Of a DNA stretch of 8,469 nt, positions 1 through 5,870 are shown piece by piece. Position 1 is the first letter of the stretch, and each line of letters begins with the position of its first letter. The stretch is from contig CAKZKB010000049.1 in NCBI GenBank assembly GCA_937121005.1, positions 1-8,469 on the forward strand. The letters run 5' to 3'. This DNA comes from an uncultured cyanobacterium (GTDB taxonomy: Bacteria > Cyanobacteriota > Cyanobacteriia > Cyanobacteriales > Geitlerinemataceae). A program made the translations under genes and the position numbers. The notes below the pieces were generated by a model. That model had not been told where the DNA came from. It saw only the letters and a list, made by a program, of their open reading frames with translations, and did not search any database.

Positions 1-39
1 AATCGTTCGTTAACTTGTGCGAATGCTTAGCCCCTACAA
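1..39 (+). repeat. Dispersed repeat copy A, partial at window edge
   Basis: These 39 bases are the reverse complement of 1550-1588 with only two differences (positions 14 and 20, C here against T in the other copy). They therefore represent one half of the longer palindromic element at 1551-1628. The rest of this copy would lie before the window. It sits about 40 nt upstream of the first gene. The short core with GAATGCTT next to GCCCCTAC resembles a dispersed repeat common in cyanobacterial intergenic DNA; that resemblance is from memory. Confidence 0.8.
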
Positions 40-78
40 ATACCGTAACTGTTCTGCCGGATCTGATATTATTATACC

Positions 79-1032
79 TTGAAATTACTCCTCTCTCGTA
101 TTAAACCCTACTTGCGCTGGTTTGTACTCGGCGCAACTATATTTTTTCTGGTTGCAACTTTGCGCGATCGCGCTGCGGAAGCGACAGAGGTTCGCATTGC
201 TGCGTCGGGATGGATCGACCTAGCGATCGCCTTTTTTGTGACCCTACTAGCGCATATTTGGTCGTCTTGGGTTTGGGTGCAAATTTTTAAGACCCTGGGG
301 CGATCGATCCCGGTACAATGGGGAATGCGGGTCTATCTCAAAACCAACATCGCCAAGTATTTACCGGGCAATGTTTGGCATTTTACCGGGCGCATTGTGG
401 CGCTCAAAAAGACCGATATGCCCGTTGGCATGGCGGTATTTGGAACCCTCCTCGAGCCCCTGTTAATGGCGGCGGCGGCATTGATTGTGGCGGTGGCGGG
501 GAGTCCGTTTGTCGATGACATTCCCATCGTTATTTATATTATTTTACCGGGAGTTTTACTCGGTTTACATCCACGCTGTCTCGATCCGATCGTGCGCCGT
601 CTGGCGAAGGGAAAGTTAAGAAAAATTGAGACCGAAGACAACAATATTTCTCCTGCATCTCTTTACCGCTATCCTCTGGTTCCCCTGTTAGGAGAATTGG
701 GGTTTTTGCTGTGTCGCGGTGCGGGGGTTATTTTCGCGCTGCTGGCGGTTTCGGCTGTGGGTTGGGATCGGGTTCCTTTACTTTTAAGCGCCTTTAGTGT
801 AGCCTGGTTGTTAGGGTTGGCGGTTCCCGGCGCACCGGGCGGAATTGGTGTTTTTGAAGCCACTGCCGTTGCCTTACTGCTCGATCGCGTTCCTTCGGGG
901 GCGATTTTAGCCGCGATCGTCCTCTATCGTCTAATTAGTATTTTAGCAGAAGCAGTGGCGGCAGGATTGGCGGTGTTGTGGGAAACCCAAGTTTCTAATA
1001 ACGTACCTGGGAATAAGCCGCGTCAGAAATGA
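79..1032 (+). CDS. UPF0104 / lysylphosphatidylglycerol synthase TM-like integral membrane protein
   Basis: This is a 317-residue polytopic membrane protein. It resembles the UPF0104 family, the membrane half of MprF-type lysylphosphatidylglycerol synthases and AglD-like proteins. Hydrophobic segments lie near residues 14-27, 46-70, 118-140, 148-165, 203-228, 233-250 and 272-300. Two family-type motifs are visible: NIAKYLPGNVWHFTGR at 90-105, and PGAPGGIGVFEA at 250-261. There is no soluble aminoacyl-transferase domain, so lipid aminoacylation cannot be claimed; a role in envelope lipid or glycan transport is only inferred. The start is uncertain. An in-frame stop at 64-66 leaves TTG at 79 as the first candidate, with no clear ribosome binding site, and TTG at 112 is an alternative. 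The 3' end overlaps the convergent Tic20 gene by 38 bp. Confidence 0.8.
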   Translation: MKLLLSRIKPYLRWFVLGATIFFLVATLRDRAAEATEVRIAASGWIDLAIAFFVTLLAHIWSSWVWVQIFKTLGRSIPVQWGMRVYLKTNIAKYLPGNVWHFTGRIVALKKTDMPVGMAVFGTLLEPLLMAAAALIVAVAGSPFVDDIPIVIYIILPGVLLGLHPRCLDPIVRRLAKGKLRKIETEDNNISPASLYRYPLVPLLGELGFLLCRGAGVIFALLAVSAVGWDRVPLLLSAFSVAWLLGLAVPGAPGGIGVFEATAVALLLDRVPSGAILAAIVLYRLISILAEAVAAGLAVLWETQVSNNVPGNKPRQK

Positions 1033-1504
1033 GGGGAACTTCAGCATACAAACCCCGCGCCGATTGGACGATCGCGTAAATTGACGCACTGACAACGGCA
1101 ATAAAAATGATGCTGAACAGAACACCCCAAGTTAACGGAGATGATAGATTTGTCAGTCGATCGCCCAGTCCAAAAAGTTGTAGCAGGGCTTCACACAAAC
1201 TGGTAAAGATCGTTAACAAGATCGCTTGCATGGTGTTGAAGCGAATGAAGTGAACGATGCGATCGTTTCTGACAACCGTTAACAACAAGACAAAGAAGAC
1301 AATCAAGCCAAAGAAGGGAATCGATCTTTCTAGAGGCGAGTACACTAACAGAAAAGGCGACAGGGGAATCGCGAAAATGGGCTGTAGAAATGGGAGTTCG
1401 AGAAACAAGAACGATCCAAATCCCATCACTTCGATGAGGGGAAGAACGTAAACGAGAGCAGCAAAGAACCGATCTTTGGGAGAATTTCGACCGCGCCAAA
1501 CCAT
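995..1504 (-). CDS. Tic20 family protein
   Basis: The product is 169 residues from the ATG at 1504, with about four membrane segments (near residues 13-28, 37-57, 60-77 and 122-146). It matches the cyanobacterial Tic20/Ycf60 family, homologous to the Tic20 channel component of the chloroplast inner-envelope translocon. The recognisable signatures are RIVHFIRFNTMQAILL at 82-97 and the C-terminal EVPLISDAAYSQVR. Its role in cyanobacteria is not settled. An open frame continues to an ATG at 1525, but those seven extra residues are encoded by a heptamer repeat array, so I prefer 1504. No ribosome binding site is visible because the array ends only 4 nt from the start codon. The 3' end overlaps the convergent UPF0104 gene. 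Confidence 0.88.
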   Translation of the reverse strand: MVWRGRNSPKDRFFAALVYVLPLIEVMGFGSFLFLELPFLQPIFAIPLSPFLLVYSPLERSIPFFGLIVFFVLLLTVVRNDRIVHFIRFNTMQAILLTIFTSLCEALLQLFGLGDRLTNLSSPLTWGVLFSIIFIAVVSASIYAIVQSARGLYAEVPLISDAAYSQVRY

Positions 1505-1508
1505 AATA

Positions 1509-1540
1509 CAATGAACAATGAGCAATGAGCAATGAGCAAT
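1509..1540. repeat. Heptamer tandem array, CAATGAR family (near Tic20 start)
   Basis: One CAATGAA unit is followed by three CAATGAG units and a partial CAAT, read on the plus strand. The array ends 4 nt from the Tic20 start codon and so occupies its 5' untranslated region. The same heptamers form the inverted repeats around the four-helix-bundle gene at 7176-7693. This is a short tandemly repeated repetitive (STRR) sequence of the kind known in filamentous cyanobacteria. Confidence 0.9.
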
Positions 1541-1550
1541 ATTAGAATAT

Positions 1551-1628
1551 TGTAGGGGCTAAGCATTCACACAAATTAACGAACGATTTTACCGAGAACT
1601 CAACAGGGTGAATGCTTCGCCCTATCCA
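1551..1628 (-). repeat. Dispersed palindromic repeat copy B (about 78 bp)
   Basis: The two ends are inverted repeats of each other: AAGCATTCAC at 1561-1570 pairs perfectly with GTGAATGCTT at 1609-1618. The flanking TAGGGGCT and CGCCCTA continue the match with one gap. The internal loop is about 38 nt. The half at 1550-1588 matches copy A at 1-39 in inverted orientation. There is no coding capacity. The element lies between the Tic20 array and the 3' end of the site-2 protease gene, and resembles a MITE or small dispersed repeat. Confidence 0.75.
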
Positions 1629-1647
1629 GGGTCGAGCGGAATCGATC

Positions 1648-2355
1648 TTAACTGCGATCGCGTTGTTTTTTCCTCAGAGACGGTAAAGCGATCGCGAAAG
1701 TAACGATAGTGACAGCAACGATCGCGGCGGCGAGTCCCAAGGCGATCGGGTACAGCAGCAACCAACCAATAGTATAGCGCGATGCAAACCGCAGTCCACT
1801 GGCGAAATCGGGATTCATAAAAATCACCATGAGGGCGAAAAAGCCGATCGGCGTGTTTCTCAGAGGTTTGAGTGCCGGGAGCAATTCGCTGGCGACGTGA
1901 AATCCATCTAACGGCGGTAGGGGGAGCAGATTAAACAAAAATAACAGAAAATTGAGACTGGCAGCAAGGTAAAGAAATTCCCAACTGACGATCGCGTCGA
2001 GAGAGAATGTCTCGATGAGCCACAACAACGACACGAAGGCGTTCCCGAGGGACAAATTCATCAGCGGTCCGGCGGCCGATACCCAAATATTACCCCATTT
2101 GCGATCGCGAAACTTCTCTGGGTTAACGGGCATCGCGCCCCAAGCGATCCCCGCCACGCACAAGAAAATCAGCGACGGTACGCCTAAATGTACCACTGGG
2201 TTGAGGGTCATGTGACCTGCTGTTTCTGGGGTGTCGTCGCCTTGACTCAACGCTGCCCAACCGTGCGCCAATTCATGCAGGCAAATGGAGAGTACCACCA
2301 CCATCAAGACTCTAAAAAAGAGAACGGGTTCGTAGAAAAGAGTTTCGAGAAACAC
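1648..2355 (-). CDS. Site-2 protease (M50) family intramembrane metalloprotease
   Basis: This is a 235-residue polytopic membrane protein. Zinc-ligand motif HELAH lies at residues 27-31 (catalytic Glu28), and the second motif NLLPLPPLDG at 142-151 carries the third ligand Asp150. SAAGPLMN at 93-100 is the conserved segment between them. No PDZ or CBS domain is present, so it is a compact member. The family cleaves membrane-embedded substrates such as anti-sigma factors; the substrate here is unknown. Translation probably starts at GTG 2355, with AAGGCAGG a few nt upstream as a plausible ribosome binding site. It lies 15 bp downstream of the rhomboid gene on the same strand and is very likely co-transcribed with it. 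Confidence 0.9.
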   Translation of the reverse strand: MFLETLFYEPVLFFRVLMVVVLSICLHELAHGWAALSQGDDTPETAGHMTLNPVVHLGVPSLIFLCVAGIAWGAMPVNPEKFRDRKWGNIWVSAAGPLMNLSLGNAFVSLLWLIETFSLDAIVSWEFLYLAASLNFLLFLFNLLPLPPLDGFHVASELLPALKPLRNTPIGFFALMVIFMNPDFASGLRFASRYTIGWLLLYPIALGLAAAIVAVTIVTFAIALPSLRKKQRDRS

Positions 2356-2370
2356 GATCGACCTGCCTTT

Positions 2371-3225
2371 TTATGGTAATAAAATGAGTCCGTGCAATAC
2401 AGACGCAACGATACTCAACGGTACTAGCGCCAAACAACCGAGAGCAATCAGTAGGTGGTACTGTCGCTCTTTAAAGCGCGGATCGAGCCATTTCGTGCGA
2501 CTGACTAAATACCCACCTAACAAGCCGCCAAAGTGCCCCCAGTTGTCCACATTGGGCATTAAAAATCCAATGAGAAAAATAATGACAGCATATTGGGCAA
2601 ACTGTTTGGTGACAGAGGTTCTTCCCGTCACTTGTCCGTAAGCGACGGCGGTTCCAAACAAGCCGAAAATGGCTCCTGATGCCCCTACTGACAAATCGGC
2701 TCCATGCCAAAATCCGGTAAAAAACTGTCCGGCGAAACTCGTCAGCAACCCACCCATGAGGGTAGCGGCGGTATAGATAATCACGGTTCGCGCCGCGCCG
2801 TACATTTCCGTGACGATGGGAAGTAGCTGCCGGATCCACAGCAAGTTAAAGGCAATGTGTAACAGGCTGCCGTGCAGCCAACCGGAACTCAACACCGTCC
2901 ACCAGCGGCCGAACTGAAATACAGGAATGGCCCCAGTGGAGCCGAGGAGAAATAAGCTGGTGTTGCTCGGCGATAGGAAGTTCATCCCCACCGAGTTGCC
3001 GATCGCCTGGGGATGGAGTACCAGCGCGATAATATAGAGGGCGATGCAGCCGCCGATGACCAGTTTGGAGAAGCCCAAATCTTGCCCCAAACGGCGCAAT
3101 AGAGGCGTGTAGCCCCACATTCCTGGATTTTTGCGCCCGCAGTTGGGGCAGGCTTCGATGTTGACCGAAACGAGCCGATCGCAAGACGGACACACCACCG
3201 AACCGCTCGTTTGCCGTTTGAACAT
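2371..3225 (-). CDS. Rhomboid family intramembrane serine protease with N-terminal zinc ribbon
   Basis: This is a 284-residue protein. A zinc ribbon with CPSC at residues 12-15 and CPNC at 26-29 precedes the rhomboid core. In the core, HGSLLHIAFN at 118-127 gives the conserved His and Asn residues, GASGAIFG at 181-188 holds the nucleophile Ser183, and WGHFGGLLGG at 229-238 supplies the partner His231. All catalytic residues are therefore present. Hydrophobic segments flank and include these motifs, with a last helix near 258-280. Rhomboids cleave transmembrane substrates without metal or ATP. The start ATG at 3225 has only a weak ribosome binding site. The gene follows the small Cys-rich gene by about 36 bp and precedes the M50 protease gene by 15 bp, which suggests an operon. 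Confidence 0.92.
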   Translation of the reverse strand: MFKRQTSGSVVCPSCDRLVSVNIEACPNCGRKNPGMWGYTPLLRRLGQDLGFSKLVIGGCIALYIIALVLHPQAIGNSVGMNFLSPSNTSLFLLGSTGAIPVFQFGRWWTVLSSGWLHGSLLHIAFNLLWIRQLLPIVTEMYGAARTVIIYTAATLMGGLLTSFAGQFFTGFWHGADLSVGASGAIFGLFGTAVAYGQVTGRTSVTKQFAQYAVIIFLIGFLMPNVDNWGHFGGLLGGYLVSRTKWLDPRFKERQYHLLIALGCLALVPLSIVASVLHGLILLP

Positions 3226-3261
3226 TGAACTCGTCGCGCAGGGCGATCGCGAAACGTATTT

Positions 3262-3432
3262 CTAATCGATTTTAGCGATAACAAACCCCATTTGGCATTC
3301 GTAGCGATGGCCGCGATCGCCATCGACTTGGGTAGCGCTGCGCCCGCATTGCAGGCGATCGCCCCGCCAGCGCGGTTGTCCGCCGCGATCGGCGAGCAAG
3401 CAGGTTTGACAAACGCAGTGGGGATCGAGCAT
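3262..3432 (-). CDS. Small Cys-rich (putative zinc-binding) hypothetical protein
   Basis: I do not recognise a named family. From the ATG at 3432 the product is 56 residues, with cysteines at 6, 8, 11, 29 and 46. The CxCxxC cluster followed by two spaced cysteines (RLQCGR, YECQMGF) suggests metal binding. In-frame ATGs at 3450 and 3459 would add 6 or 9 residues. I chose 3432 because AGAAG lies about 6 nt upstream, though this is weak. The gene is on the same strand as the rhomboid gene, about 36 bp before it, and contains HIP1 sites. The spacing and ordered cysteines argue for a real gene, but a chance frame is not excluded. Confidence 0.5.
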   Translation of the reverse strand: MLDPHCVCQTCLLADRGGQPRWRGDRLQCGRSATQVDGDRGHRYECQMGFVIAKID

Positions 3433-3653
3433 ATTGGCTTCTGTTATCATCACTACCATGATTTTTCTATTTTGGCAACACCAGATGAGCCGTTTTCCTC
3501 CATATTTCTATGGTAATAGAGAAAAGCAGGCGATCGCGAAAAATATCACATTTTGTAACACCCGTTACTCTGGCTGGCAGTTGTCGAATCGCCTACCTCA
3601 CGCAATGACCAACCTATCCATCTGTGTTTATCCTATTTATCTGTGGTTGCAGA
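3433..3653. other. Intergenic region without recognised gene
   Basis: Together with the repeat mosaic to 3959 this makes a gene-free stretch of about 527 nt between two minus-strand transcription units. Short frames of 64-76 codons exist on the plus strand but show no domain, no ribosome binding site and no hydrophobic pattern. The minus strand should carry the promoter of the Cys-rich/rhomboid/M50 cluster, but I see no convincing -35/-10 pair. Confidence 0.5.
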
Positions 3654-3780
3654 CTTCAACCTAACCTACAGATGCCCCCTGTTCGTTGTTCGTTGATGCG
3701 TTGATGCGTTGTCAACGGGTTTTCATGCTTCAACCCAACCTACAAATGTCCTGGAAGTTCTAAAATTTCGTAGGTTGGGT
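3654..3780. repeat. Dispersed repeat cluster with direct and inverted copies
   Basis: CTTCAACCTAACCTACA at 3654-3670 recurs at 3728-3744 with one difference. ACCCAACCTAC at 3733-3743 has a perfect inverted partner GTAGGTTGGGT at 3770-3780 across a 26-nt loop. Between them are GTTCGTT twice (3681-3694) and GATGCGTT twice (3695-3710). The GTAGGTTGGGT core looks like a repeat frequent in cyanobacterial intergenic DNA, from memory. The hairpin is not followed by a T-run on either strand, so I do not call it a terminator. Confidence 0.75.
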
Positions 3781-3820
3781 ATAGGTGCGAGGGGTGAGAT
3801 TCTTTCAAGGATGAATTCAG

Positions 3821-3960
3821 AAGGATGAAGGATGAATATTAATTTTTCCTTGTCCCCTTGTCCCCTTGTCTCCCCATCTCCCCCATCTTAAAACTGGTCA
3901 CTGGTCACTGGACACTGGTCACTGATTGTCCCCCCAAACCCCTAATCCCCTAATCCCCTT
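3821..3960. repeat. Mosaic of several different short tandem repeats
   Basis: At least four unrelated short repeats sit side by side. AAGGATG occurs twice at 3821-3834. Pyrimidine-rich CCCCTTGT-like repeats cover about 3848-3887. ACTGGTC occurs as four units, one with a single change, at 3893-3920. CCCCTAAT occurs twice at 3939-3954, followed by CCCCTT. The last array runs straight into the stop codon of the acyltransferase gene (3960-3962). This is STRR-like DNA with no coding function visible. Confidence 0.85.
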
Positions 3961-4586
3961 CAACGTCCCAATTCGTGCAGAGAATTAATCGTTTCGGCAC
4001 ATTTAGCGGTGACGGTTTTCATGGCTTCGCGATCGCCTTTGGGGGGCGGATCCAGTGGCGGCGCAACCCGTACCGTAATGGGGGTGGGTTGGGGAAACCG
4101 AGAGCATTCTAAAATTGCCCGCGTCCCCCACAAACAGACGGGAAGGATGGGAACTTGCGCTTTAGCTGCAATTAATGCCATACCCAATTTAGGGTCGTAG
4201 ATGCGCTCGTCTGGGGTGCGCGTTCCCCCTAAAAAGACTCCTACCGACCAACCCAAATCGAGAATTTTCAAGGCCGATCGCATCGTACTGGGTTTGGGAG
4301 ATTCGCGATCGACAGGGAACCCCCCGCCCCAGTTCATAATTCGCCGGGACACAGGATGCTCGAACAGTTCTTCTTTGGCCATAAAAGCGACAGGTTCGCG
4401 CATTACACAGCCCAACAACGGAATATCTAAATAACTGGCATGGTTGCTGGCGATAATGACGCGCGAGGTGTGCGGCAAATTTTCTTCGCCATACAACTGC
4501 CCGCGAAAGTAAGTAAAAAACAAGGGTCTGACAATGCCATATTTTAGAAATCGGTAGTAAATGACGTTGCCGCGTTTGTGTGCCAT
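3960..4586 (-). CDS. plsC: 1-acyl-sn-glycerol-3-phosphate acyltransferase (PlsC-like)
   Basis: This is a 208-residue acyltransferase of the PlsC/LPLAT family. It would transfer an acyl group to lysophosphatidic acid to make phosphatidic acid at the membrane. The catalytic HX4D motif is NHASYLD, with His49 and Asp54. Motif II is GGGFPVDRE at 87-95, and motif IV is VPILPV at 145-150. Motif III reads FLGGTRTPDE at 118-127, where many family members have EGTR, so the usual Glu is Gly here. The start ATG at 4586 has no strong ribosome binding site. It lies 171 nt downstream of fabD on the same strand, matching the fab/pls gene clusters seen in cyanobacteria. Acyl donor and lysolipid preference cannot be read from the sequence. 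Confidence 0.88.
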   Translation of the reverse strand: MAHKRGNVIYYRFLKYGIVRPLFFTYFRGQLYGEENLPHTSRVIIASNHASYLDIPLLGCVMREPVAFMAKEELFEHPVSRRIMNWGGGFPVDRESPKPSTMRSALKILDLGWSVGVFLGGTRTPDERIYDPKLGMALIAAKAQVPILPVCLWGTRAILECSRFPQPTPITVRVAPPLDPPPKGDREAMKTVTAKCAETINSLHELGR

Positions 4587-4757
4587 TGACCGAGAATGTT
4601 AGGGATACAAGCCTCTATCTTTCAAGAAGAAAAGGATGGGACATTTTCCTTCGTCAAGTCTCCGGGCTTTAGACAGAGGTCTTTAATTCTGAACTCTGAA
4701 CTCTGAACTCTGAACTCTGAATTGGAGCGAAGCGACTTGACTGCGATCGTCCCCCGT
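4587..4757. repeat. fabD-plsC spacer with GAACTCT heptamer array
   Basis: Four perfect GAACTCT units occupy 4691-4718, with degenerate copies on either side. Upstream of the array, GCCTCTATCT near 4610 and AGACAGAGGT near 4672 are imperfect inverted repeats (8 of 10). No open frame or promoter is convincing. The array separates two genes that would otherwise be close neighbours in one minus-strand transcription unit. Confidence 0.7.
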
Positions 4758-5633
4758 TTAAATATCTGCTGCTGCGCTAACGTTTTCGACCGTAACTTGG
4801 CGGAAACTGCGCTTCATCAGTCCAGCTAAAACTTTTCCGGGGCCGACTTCGACGGCGGTTTTCGTCCCTGTTTCGACCAGGTGCATTTGGGTTTCGCGCC
4901 AGCGCACCGATCCGGTCATTTGTCGGGAAAGACGGGTTTTGAGCAGCGTTCCCGATGTGGTGGGTTCGGGTTCGACATTGGAGACGACAGGCATTTTAGC
5001 ATCGGCGAAGGTTACAGTTTCTAATAACTGTTGGAATTGCTGCGCCGCTTCAGTCATCATCGGCGAGTGAAAGGCTCCCGAAACGTTCAGTTTGATGGCA
5101 CGTTTGGCTTGTACTTGGTTAGCAATCTCGTCAACGGCTTCGGGACTGCCCGAAATTACCACTTGTCCGTCGCTGTTGTCGTTGGCGAGGACGACTTCAG
5201 CACTGTTGGCGATCGCGTTTTCTAGTACGGCGCGATCGAATTTCATCAGGGCGATCATTTGGCCGCCAGAGGCACTATCCATCAATTCGGAACGGTATTT
5301 TACCAGTTTCAATCCAGTCTCGAAATCGAAAACTCCGGCGGCGTATAATGCCACGTATTCGCCCAAACTGTGACCCGCAACGATGTCGGGTTCGCGTCCT
5401 GCTTGGCGCAGCAAATCAACGAGAATGGTTTCGACAGTGTAGAGACAGGGTTGGGTGTAGAGGGTGCGCGACAGTTGGGTTTCGTCGCCGTTGCAGGCTT
5501 CGGGAACCGACCAACCGAGCAGGGTATGGGCGCGATCGAAGCGATCTTTACCAATATCGGTAGCGGCTAAATCCGCATCCATACCGACGGCTTGCGAACC
5601 TTGTCCGGGAAACAACCAGGCAATTTCGGGCAT
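4758..5633 (-). CDS. fabD: Malonyl-CoA:ACP transacylase FabD
   Basis: This is a 291-residue FabD, close to the usual family length. It moves malonyl from CoA to acyl carrier protein, supplying the extender unit of type II fatty acid synthesis in the cytosol. Diagnostic features are FPGQGSQ at 8-14 (oxyanion region), GHSLGEY at 87-93 with nucleophile Ser89, Arg114 in VKYRSELM for malonyl carboxylate binding, and GAFHSPMM at 186-193 with catalytic His189. VEVGPGKVL at 261-269 is the C-terminal family signature. The ATG at 5633 fits the expected N-terminus, which begins a few residues before the FPGQGSQ motif. It is first in a minus-strand unit with plsC and divergent from the CHAT gene. Confidence 0.97.
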   Translation of the reverse strand: MPEIAWLFPGQGSQAVGMDADLAATDIGKDRFDRAHTLLGWSVPEACNGDETQLSRTLYTQPCLYTVETILVDLLRQAGREPDIVAGHSLGEYVALYAAGVFDFETGLKLVKYRSELMDSASGGQMIALMKFDRAVLENAIANSAEVVLANDNSDGQVVISGSPEAVDEIANQVQAKRAIKLNVSGAFHSPMMTEAAQQFQQLLETVTFADAKMPVVSNVEPEPTTSGTLLKTRLSRQMTGSVRWRETQMHLVETGTKTAVEVGPGKVLAGLMKRSFRQVTVENVSAAADI

Positions 5634-5666
5634 TGAGTTGGGCTAACTGTTTTTTGGGCGATCGCA

Positions 5667-5697
5667 ATTGTACCGCAATTAGAGGACGTTTCGACAA
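5667..5697 (-). promoter_or_regulatory. Possible fabD promoter
   Basis: On the minus strand TACAAT (5672-5667) is a good -10 match. TTGTCG (5697-5692) lies 19 nt upstream of it, slightly wide for a -35. The predicted start of transcription would be about 27 nt before the fabD ATG. A HIP1 site (5658-5665) overlaps the likely start region. The call rests on hexamer match only. Confidence 0.3.
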
Positions 5698-5770
5698 TCG
5701 ACCCACAGATCGAAGCTCGGGTGTCGTTTTTGCGATCGCTGTTGTAAATTGGCGGTAACGGGCAAGTGTT

Positions 5771-5798
5771 TTGCCGTACAATCGTTGGTAGATAGGAT
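5771..5798 (+). promoter_or_regulatory. Possible promoter of the CHAT gene
   Basis: TTGCCG at 5771-5776 and TAGGAT at 5793-5798 are separated by 16 nt, resembling a sigma-70-type promoter. This would leave a leader of about 65 nt before the ATG at 5871. The site lies in the divergent region between fabD and the CHAT gene. It is a weak prediction from hexamer match only. Confidence 0.25.
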
Positions 5799-5870
5799 TA
5801 ACCAAACCTCTTGCCTCGTCGGGTGCGACGCTTTTTCGCTCTAAGACCTTACCCCTTTTCGATCGAATCC

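Noticed and set aside
3733..3780. Hairpin as a rho-independent terminator after plsC
   Set aside because: The loop is 26 nt and no T-run follows on either strand. It looks like a dispersed repeat instead.
5811..5870. TTG start giving a 456-residue CHAT protein
   Set aside because: It would place 20 Arg-rich residues before a clear signal peptide. ATG 5871 gives a standard exported N-terminus.
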